Source: Clostridiaceae bacterium AF10-41 (GTDB lineage Bacteria > Bacillota > Clostridia > Clostridiales > Clostridiaceae). From it: a stretch of 64,000 bases of DNA. This document shows positions 9,229-18,000 of the stretch, one piece after another. Position 1 is the first letter of the stretch. The number at the start of each line of letters is the position of its first letter. Location of the stretch: positions 30,919 through 94,918 of the forward strand of contig JAQCTH010000005.1 of the NCBI GenBank assembly GCA_027686065.1, written 5' to 3'. The position numbers and the translations under genes are program-made. The notes beneath the pieces were generated by a model that saw nothing but the letters and a program-made list of their open reading frames with translations, was not told the origin of the DNA and ran no database searches.

Positions 9229-9864
9229 ATGGGTAAATTTTTTAGTGTAGATAATATGCTGTTTAGATTTATGGGAAGAGTTTCAGACCTGATAATACTA
9301 AATTTTTTATGGATCTTTTCTAGTCTTCCATTATTTACTATAGGAGCTTCAACTAAAGCCCTTTATTCTGTTTCGCTTAACTTAGCAAATGAATCTGAAG
9401 GAAGTATTATAAAAGATTATTTTAAAGCCTTTAAAGATAATTTTAAAAAATCAACTATACTTTGGTTAATAATTTTAGCTTCATCATCAGTTCTTGCTAT
9501 TAATTCAATATTTTGGCCAAGATTTCAATCGGTTTTAGGATATTTGGCCATGATAGTAATTGCATTTTTTATTATTGTTTTTCTTCTAGTTATTCCTTAT
9601 GTTTTTCCAACAATAAGTAAATCTGATATTTCTATTATTAAATCATTAAAACTATCATTTTTACTATCAATGAAACACTTACCATATAGCCTTATTATAT
9701 CTTTACTTGGTATTTTATTTATTGCTATAAATCTTATTTATCCTTTTTCTATATTCTTCACAATTTTTGTTGGAATCTCACTATACTGTTACTTATCATC
9801 ATATATATTTAATATGATTTTTAATAAATATCCCTCAAATAATTCTAATTTTAATAGCATTTAA
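9229..9864 (+). CDS. YesL-family membrane protein (DUF624)
   Basis: 211 residues, strongly hydrophobic, with about five membrane segments; the N-terminal pattern FSVDNMLFRFMGRVSDLIILN is typical of the DUF624/YesL family. Family members accompany ABC sugar transporters and YesM/YesN two-component systems in polysaccharide loci; the biochemical role is unknown. It is divergent from the mutarotase and is the only plus-strand member of this locus. The ribosome binding site AGGAGG at 9217-9222 stands 6 nt before ATG. A strong terminator follows at 9877-9914. Confidence 0.82.
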   Translation: MGKFFSVDNMLFRFMGRVSDLIILNFLWIFSSLPLFTIGASTKALYSVSLNLANESEGSIIKDYFKAFKDNFKKSTILWLIILASSSVLAINSIFWPRFQSVLGYLAMIVIAFFIIVFLLVIPYVFPTISKSDISIIKSLKLSFLLSMKHLPYSLIISLLGILFIAINLIYPFSIFFTIFVGISLYCYLSSYIFNMIFNKYPSNNSNFNSI

Positions 9865-9876
9865 TGATTAATTCAC

Positions 9877-9914
9877 AAAAATAGGTATGTGCCAAATACA
9901 CATACCTATTTTTT
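9877..9914. terminator. Terminator after the yesL-like gene
   Basis: A 15-bp perfect stem (9877-9891 with 9899-9913) and 7-nt loop, ending in a run of T. A-rich on one arm and T-rich on the other, so it can serve the plus-strand gene and the minus-strand genes at 9958-11397. Confidence 0.85.
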
Positions 9915-9957
9915 ATATTTAAATTTATATATTATTTTTAATGCAAAAGAATTGAAA

Positions 9958-10098
9958 TTAATTCATTGTGTTTTCTTTATGACCACATTCTTCACACTTA
10001 TAATATTTCTTTCCATATTGGTTGTTATCATATGCAAAATTATACTCTTTCATAATTTCTCCGCAAATTGGACAAATTTTATCTATATTATTCTTCAA
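9958..10098 (-). CDS. 46-residue zinc-ribbon protein
   Basis: A small gene. A TTG start at 10098 has GAGGAG 8 nt upstream and opens a 46-residue frame ending in TAA at 9958. The product has two Cys pairs, ICPICGE near the start and KCEECGHKE near the end, about 23 residues apart, with charged and aromatic residues between: a minimal CxxC...CxxC zinc ribbon. It follows the MerR-like gene by 5 nt on the same strand, so the three minus-strand genes 9958-11397 are probably one operon. It could bind nucleic acid or act as a protein-interaction module; function unknown. Confidence 0.7.
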   Translation of the reverse strand: MKNNIDKICPICGEIMKEYNFAYDNNQYGKKYYKCEECGHKENTMN

Positions 10099-10103
10099 TA
10101 TAT

Positions 10104-10391
10104 TTACTCCTCTAACTTATCAACCTGTAATATTTTCATATTTATTAACTCTTTAATTTCAGGAATACTATAGCCCTTATTCTTTAATTCCTTAATTTCT
10201 TCAATTATCTTAACTGTATCTTCACGTTTAAATCTTCTTGTTAACTTCTCTTCTTCTTGCTCAAAAGGTATCATACCTTCTTCAGTATAGTATTTAAGTG
10301 TACTATATCTTGAATTAGTAATCTTTACAAGTTCTCCAATTGATACATATTCAGATTCTAGTATTTTTTCCATAGATCGTTGTCTAGACAT
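10104..10391 (-). CDS. Small MerR-type helix-turn-helix protein
   Basis: 95 residues. The N-terminal half fits a MerR winged helix (VSIGELVKITNSRYSTLKYYTEEGMI, then RRFKREDTVKIIEEI); the C-terminal part is a short helix (GYSIPEIKELINM) with no effector domain. It is likely a DNA-binding protein that works as a dimer. It lies 16 nt after the uncharacterised 329-residue gene and 5 nt before the zinc-ribbon gene, so all three may act together. AAAGGAG stands 11 nt before the ATG. The target is not visible. Confidence 0.75.
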   Translation of the reverse strand: MSRQRSMEKILESEYVSIGELVKITNSRYSTLKYYTEEGMIPFEQEEEKLTRRFKREDTVKIIEEIKELKNKGYSIPEIKELINMKILQVDKLEE

Positions 10392-10407
10392 TAATTATAC
10401 AACTCCT

Positions 10408-11397
10408 TTAAATAGGATATCTTCTAAGTCGTACCCCATGAATAGGTATTCTACCTTGAATAGCTTCCGGTATAGCCTCATAAAGAATATTATCTATTTT
10501 AATTAAAGGCACAGCTCCTTCACGTATAATTATATAATTATGCCCATTTTCCTGAAGTCTTTTTTTTACATCTTCTAATCTTTGACTTGCTTTAGGAAAC
10601 CATTCTTCTGTATCAATGAAAATAGATTGAGATCTCTCTATAATAGGAAATGTAAAATTTACTCCTATTCCTGTAGGTGTTTTCATTGCATTTTTTTTCA
10701 AATTCAAAAATCCCTTTACAGCCATTTCAACTCCATGATAAATATGAACATCATAAAGCTTTTTTATCATCTTATTATTTATAATCAATTTGTGCATTCT
10801 TTTATCTACTATTTCTAAGTCTCCTTTAGAAAAAACATCTTGCATATATCCACTTTCTCTAAGAAGCCACAACATAAGCATATTTTCATCACTTAAAGTT
10901 CCATCTTCTAGAACTTCTGCTCTAAGGAATTCAATTATTTTAGAATATTCATCTATATCACTTCTATATTCCCTTAATGAAAGTCCTGCTGTTTTGTAAT
11001 ATATATCACAACCTAATAAACTTGGTATTTCTTCTATATTGTTATATTCCTTTAAAGAATCTGCCATAGTAACTTCAAGTTTCTTTAGAGATTTATTACC
11101 TAAGTTCGACGCTTTAGATAACCACCATTTTAAATCCTCACATATAACATCTTTCTTATTAAAAAGAGGTTTGAAAACCGCTTCCTGATATAAAGTAATA
11201 TTAGGATTTTCTATATATGATTTTTCTAATAATAGCTCCTCATTAATTTCTGTAAAATCACCATTTAAATAAGATTCTAGAACAACTGCTGCTGCAATGC
11301 AATGAAGTGATACTTTTTTAATTGTTGTCATATGAATACTATCTTGTGCATTTAACGCAATCATTGAATAACTTTGAGATAATTTCAAATTTCTCAT
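10408..11397 (-). CDS. Uncharacterised 329-residue protein, possible GPP34-like fold
   Basis: I do not recognise this protein firmly. It has no signal peptide or membrane segment. The N-terminal pattern (LSQSYSMIALNAQDS, then CIAAAVVLESYLNGDF) and a mid-protein MLWLLRESG loosely resemble GPP34 (Golgi phosphoprotein 3)-type helical proteins, which occur in bacteria without known function. The C-terminus ends in a basic GVRLRRYPI. It is the first gene of a likely three-gene operon with a MerR-like protein and a zinc ribbon. GAGGGGAAATTT precedes the ATG. The GPP34 suggestion is weak. Confidence 0.5.
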   Translation of the reverse strand: MRNLKLSQSYSMIALNAQDSIHMTTIKKVSLHCIAAAVVLESYLNGDFTEINEELLLEKSYIENPNITLYQEAVFKPLFNKKDVICEDLKWWLSKASNLGNKSLKKLEVTMADSLKEYNNIEEIPSLLGCDIYYKTAGLSLREYRSDIDEYSKIIEFLRAEVLEDGTLSDENMLMLWLLRESGYMQDVFSKGDLEIVDKRMHKLIINNKMIKKLYDVHIYHGVEMAVKGFLNLKKNAMKTPTGIGVNFTFPIIERSQSIFIDTEEWFPKASQRLEDVKKRLQENGHNYIIIREGAVPLIKIDNILYEAIPEAIQGRIPIHGVRLRRYPI

Positions 11398-11454
11398 AAA
11401 TTTCCCCTCTTTTTTATAATTATTTTCCTTATAATAAGTAAATCATATGCAACT

Positions 11455-11489
11455 TACTTACTACTTACTACTTACTACTTACTACTTAC
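11455..11489. repeat. Heptanucleotide tandem repeat (CTTACTA)5
   Basis: A 7-bp unit repeated without error over 35 bp, within the 261-bp gap between the divergent 329-residue gene and the acetyltransferase gene. Short ATCATATG strings flank it on both sides. Being intergenic with a non-triplet unit, it could change promoter spacing by slippage. Confidence 0.8.
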
Positions 11490-11658
11490 ATCATATGCTT
11501 ATTATATTCATTTGTAAACAGATTCCAGAAATTTCTTGTAAAAATTTCTAGTTAGTATATTATTAAATATAATATTACATTCTATGAAAAATTATTATAT
11601 GTTAAAATTTTAATATCAATATATAGTTAAAATTATTATAATTTAGAGAGGTTTAAAA

Positions 11659-12261
11659 ATGGGAATAAGAGAACGAATGCAAAATGGACAAATTTATACA
11701 GATTTAGGAGAAGGGCTCCCAGAAGAACGCCTTTATGGAAAAGAGCTAATTTATGACTATAATCTTACACGTCCAAGTGAAGAAGAGAAAAGAAATGAAA
11801 TCTTGAAGAGGTTATTTGGACATGTTGGTAAAAATATATGGATTGAACCACCTTTACGAGTTGCTTATGGTAATCGTACATATATTGGAGATAACTTTTA
11901 TGCTAATTTTAACCTTGTATTAGTTGATGATATTAATATATTTATAGGTAATAATGTTATGTTTGCGCCAAATGTTACAATATCCACAACTGGACATCCT
12001 ATTCATCCTAACTTAAGAAAAAATGGTGAACAATTTTCTTTTCCAGTTAAAATAGAAGATAATGTTTGGATAGGAAGTGGTGTTGTTATTTTACCTGGAG
12101 TAACTATTGGAGAAAATTCCGTAATAGGTGCTGGTAGTGTTGTTACAAAAGATATTCCTAAAAATGTAGTAGCTGTAGGGAATCCCTGCAAAGTATTAAG
12201 ACCTATTACTGATAGAGATAGGAAGTATTATTATAAAGACTTAAAAGTAGATGATATTTAA
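11659..12261 (+). CDS. Maltose/galactoside O-acetyltransferase family protein
   Basis: 200 residues of the left-handed beta-helix hexapeptide-repeat acetyltransferase family (LacA/Maa/NodL). The N-terminal Mac domain (RMQNGQIYTDLGEGLPEERL) is followed by hexapeptide turns (IGDNFYANFN, IGNNVMFAPNV, VWIGSGVVILPGVTIGENSVIGAGS). The catalytic-His segment is TTGHPIHPN near residue 115. It transfers acetyl from acetyl-CoA to a sugar hydroxyl in the cytoplasm. Single gene between the heptamer repeat and a strong terminator. The exact sugar cannot be told. Confidence 0.88.
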   Translation: MGIRERMQNGQIYTDLGEGLPEERLYGKELIYDYNLTRPSEEEKRNEILKRLFGHVGKNIWIEPPLRVAYGNRTYIGDNFYANFNLVLVDDINIFIGNNVMFAPNVTISTTGHPIHPNLRKNGEQFSFPVKIEDNVWIGSGVVILPGVTIGENSVIGAGSVVTKDIPKNVVAVGNPCKVLRPITDRDRKYYYKDLKVDDI

Positions 12262-12291
12262 AATATATCCTATTGTCTTATTTAAATTCAG

Positions 12292-12338
12292 AAAAATAGT
12301 AGCTATTTTTTGCATTGTTAAAATTAGCTACTATTTTT
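12292..12338. terminator. Bidirectional terminator
   Basis: A 14-bp stem (12292-12305 with 12325-12338) with A-rich and T-rich flanks, placed between the convergent acetyltransferase (+) and YteA-like (-) genes. Confidence 0.8.
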
Positions 12339-12371
12339 TAAATTACAAAATTTCTATATTTCTAATAAAAT

Positions 12372-12986
12372 TTAATTAGGTAGTTGATTCTTATATTGCT
12401 CATTACTTATTTTTTCAACCTCTTCAACATAAGTATCATCATCATAATCATATTCATATTCTGGAGAATTTCTTATTTCATTAAATCTTCCAACTGATTG
12501 ATAACTATCTTCTTCATCAAATCCTATTTCATCTTTATCACCATATTTTGATTTATGCCCAAATGGGTGTCCAATTACACTTTCTTCTACTACCCTTTGA
12601 TTAGAATTATAAGTTTTTATTGTACTAATAACATCTTCACAAGCAATGCAATTTAATGCATATGGTAAAAATTCTAATCTACCTTTATCTATGTCTTTCC
12701 CACATGTTTGACATTTACCATAACTTCCTTCATCTATAGCTTTTAACGCATCATCTATCTTATCCAATAATGACATTTCATTTGCTTCAAGTGCTCTGCC
12801 TTTCTCAACTTCAAAGGTTTCACTTGCTATATCAGATGGATGATTATCATAAAATGATAATTCACTTGCAACTTCTGCATTAAACTTAGTCATCCCATTA
12901 CTATCTAATTGATTAATAAGATCTGTTATTCTCTTTTTCTCTTGATTAAGTTTGTTTTTATAATATGTTAACTCTTCTTTATTCAT
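12372..12986 (-). CDS. YteA-family sporulation protein, TraR/DksA-type zinc finger
   Basis: 204 residues. The N-terminal coiled-coil region (EELTYYKNKLNQEKKRITDLI), then NHPSDIASETFEVEKGRAL and a four-Cys zinc finger (CQTCGK near 97, CIAC near 118) match the TraR/DksA family, YteA subgroup, of spore formers. Members are linked to sporulation but biochemically undefined. The acidic C-terminal tail (YEYDYDDDTYVEE) is typical. The ATG at 12986 is preferred over 12995, which overlaps the AAAGGATG ribosome binding site. It supports a spore-forming host. Confidence 0.8.
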   Translation of the reverse strand: MNKEELTYYKNKLNQEKKRITDLINQLDSNGMTKFNAEVASELSFYDNHPSDIASETFEVEKGRALEANEMSLLDKIDDALKAIDEGSYGKCQTCGKDIDKGRLEFLPYALNCIACEDVISTIKTYNSNQRVVEESVIGHPFGHKSKYGDKDEIGFDEEDSYQSVGRFNEIRNSPEYEYDYDDDTYVEEVEKISNEQYKNQLPN

Positions 12987-13050
12987 ATAAATCATCCTTT
13001 CAAAAGTAATACTTACTTATATTCTTCCTAAAAGATGATTTTTTAGTACA

Positions 13051-13818
13051 TTATTTTATAGAGTTAATATTTTTCATTTTTCTTACTTTTATTTCTGCAA
13101 AAGTTGGATAAAAGCCTGCCTTTAATGCAACTTTCTGTGAAATTATATGAGATTCGATAGTGCCATAAAAAGGTATCTTCCCTCTTCTTAATATTTCATT
13201 TTTTAAAGCCCGTACTATTATACTTCCAATTTTTTTACCCTTAGCTTCTGGTAAAACATTTACTCCAATTTGCCACATAATATCTGAATCCTTACTAGCA
13301 CCTGCCATACCTAAAATATTTCCATTATCATCTATAGCTGCAACTGCTAATATATCCGGATAATTATTATTAAAAGCAAAGGCTTCATCAAATCTATTAT
13401 CATCTTTGAATTGCAATATATCATCTTTTTCATACCATTTCAATTTGAAATCATTAACATCTATATCATTGGTATTATTCGGCAAATAATAGTGATGTGT
13501 ATTTTCTATTTCATAACCAAATTCATTTAACTTTTTATCTATTCTTCTTAGAACTGAATATAAAAACATCCATTCTCCAGGAATTTTAGATAAATTTTCA
13601 ATACACCAATCTTTAATACAATCGTCTGCAGATATAACTGCCTTTCCATTAATTATAAGTATCTTTAATATTTCCTTATCATTACTATATTTTCTTCTAC
13701 CCTTCATTATTTTAAATTCTGTAATTAGATTTTTATTATTATTAAACTCTTCAGTCTTGCAATTATAATCCTTTGCAAGTTGTTCTTTTACTTTAAATAA
13801 AACATTATTATCTTCCAT
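13051..13818 (-). CDS. GNAT-family N-acetyltransferase
   Basis: 255 residues in two parts: an N-terminal region of about 120 residues with no motif I can name, and a C-terminal GNAT fold with VNVLPEAKGKKIGSIIVRAL (acetyl-CoA-binding motif A) near 190 and SQKVALKAGFYPTFAE near 228. It should transfer an acetyl group from acetyl-CoA to an amine; the acceptor is unknown. GTAAGGGG precedes the ATG at 13818. Monocistronic, ending 64 nt after the YteA-like gene start. Confidence 0.8.
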   Translation of the reverse strand: MEDNNVLFKVKEQLAKDYNCKTEEFNNNKNLITEFKIMKGRRKYSNDKEILKILIINGKAVISADDCIKDWCIENLSKIPGEWMFLYSVLRRIDKKLNEFGYEIENTHHYYLPNNTNDIDVNDFKLKWYEKDDILQFKDDNRFDEAFAFNNNYPDILAVAAIDDNGNILGMAGASKDSDIMWQIGVNVLPEAKGKKIGSIIVRALKNEILRRGKIPFYGTIESHIISQKVALKAGFYPTFAEIKVRKMKNINSIK

Positions 13819-13942
13819 ATATTTTCTACCCCTTACTTTTAAGCTATAAATTCTTAAATGATATACAATACTAACAGTTATATACTATCTATATGATATT
13901 ATTATACACTTATTAAGTATCATTAAAAATATTATGTTTTAA

Positions 13943-14033
13943 AATACTTCCTCTCATTTGGTAGTATTTGATATCATATGACATTCTAAGATACCTCTTG
14001 TCATCATATGCCATAATATGATGTTATACAACT
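13943..14033. other. Leader region with imperfect palindromes upstream of the tRNA promoter
   Basis: Several related strings, GATATCATATGACA, TGTCATCATATG and ATAATATGATG, form imperfect inverted repeats just upstream of the -35 box at 14034. An imperfect hairpin AAATACTTCC/GGTAGTATTT lies at its left end. No coding potential is seen. They could be operator sites or chance AT-rich symmetry. Confidence 0.3.
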
Positions 14034-14062
14034 TTGACATTGAGCCTTATTAAGCATATACT
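14034..14062 (+). promoter_or_regulatory. Sigma-70-type promoter of the tRNA-fMet gene
   Basis: TTGACA at 14034-14039, a 17-nt spacer, then TATACT at 14057-14062. The spacing is ideal. Transcription should begin near 14069, about 32 nt before the mature tRNA. Confidence 0.85.
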
Positions 14063-14100
14063 AAGGATACAAGTTAGCAAAACTTATATGTATTTAATAT

Positions 14101-14176
14101 CGCGGGATGGAGCAGTTGGCAGCTCGTTGGGCTCATAACCCAAAGGTCGTAGGTTCAAGTCCTGCTCCCGCAACCA
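14101..14176 (+). tRNA. Initiator tRNA-fMet (CAT)
   Basis: A 76-nt cloverleaf with encoded CCA. Anticodon CAT is framed by GGG and CCC, the three consecutive G:C pairs of the anticodon stem that mark initiator tRNAs. Position 1 is C and position 72 is A, the unpaired acceptor end required for formylation. The acceptor stem GCGGGA (from position 2) pairs with TCCCGC, and the T-arm carries GGTTCAAGTCC. Confidence 0.95.
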
Positions 14177-14204
14177 AAACCTTACTCTTACTGTAGGGTT
14201 TTTT
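14176..14204 (+). terminator. Terminator after tRNA-fMet
   Basis: A 10-bp stem with one G:T pair (14176-14185 with 14193-14202) followed by T residues, starting at the last base of the tRNA CCA end. Confidence 0.7.
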
Positions 14205-14245
14205 GTTATTTAAAAATTATTATTATGAAGGAAGGTGCATATTTA

Positions 14246-14881
14246 ATGAATTACAAAGCTTTTGAAAATAAATTTGATGTTACAGGGCCTATTGCTTATG
14301 CTACTGTTTTAAAAAAAGATGGAAGTGAATTAGTTTTCCAAATAGATGCTGATGATGTTGAAAGAATTAAATCTATGGGAACCTGGTTTGCTGAATGGCA
14401 TAAAGATTTTAATGCCTATACAATTCAAAATATCTGTAAATCAAAGGATACCAAACCGGTTAAGCAAAGTCTTCAAACAGCTGTTTTAAATACTAATCCC
14501 AAAGCTCCTATTAAACATATTAATGGAAATATGCTAGATAACAGAAAAGCGAATTTAGAAATAGTATCAAGATCTCAGAAAAATCAATATGAAAAATTTG
14601 ATGATACTACAATCGCTATCATCTTAACTAATAAATATGGCACCCCACATTCTAGAGCATTAATTTCCTCTGAAGATTTAAATAATGTTATTACCGAAGA
14701 TTTAAGTTGGGTTGAATATAAGAAAAATGGAGTTGTAATGGTTGTTGCAAATACTCCTCAAGGAAGAATTCATTTGGATAAGTTTATAATGAATCCTAAT
14801 GAATCTGAAGTCGTACATCACATAAACCTAAATCCTCTAGATTGTAGACGTAACAACTTAGAAAACAAAATAATAGAATAG
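14246..14881 (+). CDS. HNH-endonuclease-like protein with two HNH-type repeats
   Basis: 211 residues. Two similar segments carry an HNH-like core: KHINGNMLDNRKANLEIV near residue 95 and HHINLNPLDCRRNNLEN near the C-terminus. Each has a His, an Asn and a following Asn-Leu-Glu, as in HNH_3/AP2-linked nucleases of phages and homing elements. Each is preceded by a beta-rich stretch with a conserved Trp (MGTWFAEW, EDLSWVEYKK), so the protein looks like an internal duplication. The ATG at 14225 overlaps the ribosome binding site AAGGAAGGTG; the ATG at 14246 lies 8 nt after it. It lies directly downstream of tRNA-fMet. Whether it still cuts DNA is open. Confidence 0.6.
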   Translation: MNYKAFENKFDVTGPIAYATVLKKDGSELVFQIDADDVERIKSMGTWFAEWHKDFNAYTIQNICKSKDTKPVKQSLQTAVLNTNPKAPIKHINGNMLDNRKANLEIVSRSQKNQYEKFDDTTIAIILTNKYGTPHSRALISSEDLNNVITEDLSWVEYKKNGVVMVVANTPQGRIHLDKFIMNPNESEVVHHINLNPLDCRRNNLENKIIE

Positions 14882-14889
14882 TATTATAA

Positions 14890-14922
14890 AGAAAAGTTCA
14901 GTATTCGTTACTGAACTTTTCT
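14890..14922 (+). terminator. Terminator of the HNH-like gene
   Basis: A perfect 14-bp stem (14890-14903 with 14909-14922) and 5-nt loop TTCGT, ending in TTTTCT. It may also stop the convergent glucanase transcript. Confidence 0.75.
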
Positions 14923-15038
14923 AATCTTATTATTTAAATAGATATAAAAAACTAACTTTAGGATCTTCACTTACTTAGACATTAACAAAATATTTTCTTT
15001 AATCTGTAGAAGTCATTTCTACTCCATTTGGATAATTT

Positions 15039-18000
15039 TTATCTTTTTTTCTTTATTAAAATTAATCCCAAAGCTAAAATTATACTTGATATTCCTATTG
15101 ATGTATTAGCTGTTTCATTTCCTGTGTCAGGTAGAGTTCCTGATTTTTCCGAATTTTGTCCTGAGTTCTTTGGATTTTCTCCTGGGTTTTCCCCTGGGTT
15201 TTCTCCTGGATTCTCTCCTGGGTTTTCCCCTGGATTCTCTCCTGGGTTTTCTCCTGGGTTTTCCCCTGGATTCTCTCCTGGATTTTCTCCTGGATTCTCT
15301 CCTGGATTTTCCCCTGGGTTTTCTCCTGGATTCTCTCCTGGGTTTTCTCCTGGGTTTTCTCCTGGATTTTCTTCAGCCCCTTTTACCTTTAGTACTACAT
15401 TATCTATATATACTTCATGTGAAGAATATTCAGCAAACTTACCTAATAGGAAATTTAACTCTACAATTTCACTGCCTGTAGCTTTAAAGGTATTCTCGTA
15501 TTTTTTCACTTCAGGTGATACCGATATTTTATCCTCAAATACTCTATAATATCCTGAGTTCTGTACTACTACTTCTAATTCCCTATCTATATTGGATCTT
15601 ATATCAAAGGATATTTCATATTCTATATCTTTAGTCAATGGCAAATTGGTTTGTCTAAATTGTACTGCCCATGTTTCTATTCCATTGTTTTTAAGTTCTG
15701 GTATTGGTATTATAGCTTCGCCATTTTCTACTTTTACATCAGAAATAAAATTATCATTTTTGATCCAATTCCATGCTTTCCAACCTTCAAGTCCATTATC
15801 AAACTTTCCATTACTTAATGGGAATTTAACTACATTATCTTCAGGATTTTCTTCCACTGCTCCTTCAACTTTTAATACCACATTATCTATAGATACTTCA
15901 TGAGTATTATAATCTCCAAATTTACCCAATAAAAAGTTTAGTTCAACAGCTTCAGTTCCTGTTGCTTTAAATATATATTTGTGTTCCTTTACTTCAGGAG
16001 ATACTGATATTTTATTTTCGAAAACTCTATAGTATCCTGAATTTTGTAATACAACTTCTACCTCTCTATCTATACTTGAGCTTATATTAAAAGAAAGTTC
16101 ATATTCTACATCTTTATTTAATAATAAATCTGTTTGTTTAAACTGTACTCCCCAAGTTTGAGAAGCATCACCTGTTTCGCCTACCTTAGGCACTTCTATA
16201 ACTGCTTTTCCATCTTTTACTTTAATATCATTTATAAAATCATCATTTTTTTCCCAATTCCAAGCTTTCCATCCTTCAAGTCCATTTTTGAAATCACCAT
16301 TTTTTATTAAGAATTTTTCTATATCCTTAGGTGGTTCATGTAATCCATCACATTTAAGTTCTATATTATCAATGCTTATTTGAGATTCAGTTCCTCCTAA
16401 TAAAAATTCTATTGTTCCATTATTATCTATACCACTAGTATTAAATTTAAATTCTAAATTATACTCTTTAAATTCCTTTTCTAATGATATTGTTTTTTCT
16501 AATACATTATCACTATTGCTATCTTTCATTACTAATTTTATATCTCTATCTTTATCTGCTTTTGCCTTAAAAGTTAAAGTATGGTTTGCTTCTCCAACTA
16601 GCATTATTCCTTTTTGATTTAAAACTACATCTTCATAATTATTAGTATTATTTTTTACATCTATACATAAATCTCTACTACTCTCAGGAACAAAATAGTT
16701 TGCATCCCCAGATAAATTCCAATAAGTTTTTCTATCAACTAATCCCCTATCAAAAGTCCCATTATAAATATGATTACCGTCACTTAATGGCTTTTTAGGT
16801 GCATTGTAATCTATGCTTTCTTCAAACTCTTCAACCTTTACATTTCCTATCCATACAGATGGATTAGAAGTTCCAACATTAAACTCTAGTCTTGCTTTTA
16901 TATCTGAGTTTTGTGCCATTGTAAATACATGCTCAAAATGATTTACATCATTTGTTAATGAATCTGAATAAACATTAGAATATGTTGTCCACCCTCTTTC
17001 TTCTCCTCCTGATGCTTTGACAGAAATATTTCTGTTAGAAGAAGCTTTAGCATCATATGATAGTTTGTAAGTCCTTCCTTTTGCTAAAGTCATATATTGA
17101 ATTAGCTGAATTGAATGAACTTCTGATCCTGGTTTACTAATATCTATTTTAGCAAAGGTAGTATTATCCAATTTATCTGTAGATATAGATGCTTCCCCTC
17201 CAAATTGCTTTAGAGTCAATAAATTCCATGTATTAGAAAAGGCTTCATCTCCATTTATTATTTTATTAAATCCATTGTCATAACTTGTATCATATATATA
17301 ATTACCATCTATAGCTTCCTTTGAGCCTTCTGGTAATTCACCTTTTTCTATGTTTGGTTCTTTAGGATCTTTATATTCATCAGATTTATCATATACCCTT
17401 ACATAATCAACTAGCATTTCAGCTGAACTAAAATCATTTTCTGGAAGTATGCCTCCATCATAATTGCCACCTATAGCTAAATTTAAAATAATATAAAAGT
17501 CTTGATCAAATGGTGCTGGAAAAGAATATTTAAGATCTTCATTTTTGCCGTAAGTATTCCAATTGTCTTGTACTTGATATAATTCATTATCAACGTACCA
17601 TCTAATTTCTCCTGGCTCCCATTCAATTGCATAATCATGGAAATCTGTTATATCTGTACCTTCTTCAAATCTATAATGAGATCCACTATATCTATTATTT
17701 GGCCATATTCCTCCATAATGTATTGTTCCATTAACCTCATTAGGAATTCTTCCCTTTGCCTCCATTATATCTATTTCTCCAGAAGCTGCCCATCCACCAT
17801 ACTTATCATCATTAGGCATCATCCAGAAGGCTGGCCATATTCCATTTCCCTTTGGCATTTTAATTCTAGCTTCTATTCTTCCATATTTAGCAGTTACTTT
17901 ATCTTCTGTTTTAATTCTTGTTGATGTGTAATTACAATTATCATACTTTTCTTTTTCTTTATCCACCTTTTTGGCAGTGATTACTAAATTTCCATCTTTT

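Noticed and set aside
9889..10173. Plus-strand open frame after the yesL-like gene
   Set aside because: It begins inside the terminator hairpin and is antisense to the zinc-ribbon and MerR-like genes.
15181..15372. Regular short repeats that could suggest a CRISPR array
   Set aside because: The 12-bp units have no spacers and lie in frame within a coding region.
15028..15549. Plus-strand open frame encoding a Phe-Ser-Pro-Gly repeat
   Set aside because: It is the reverse-strand shadow of the in-frame ENPG repeat and LPDTG tail of the GH16 protein, with no ribosome binding site.
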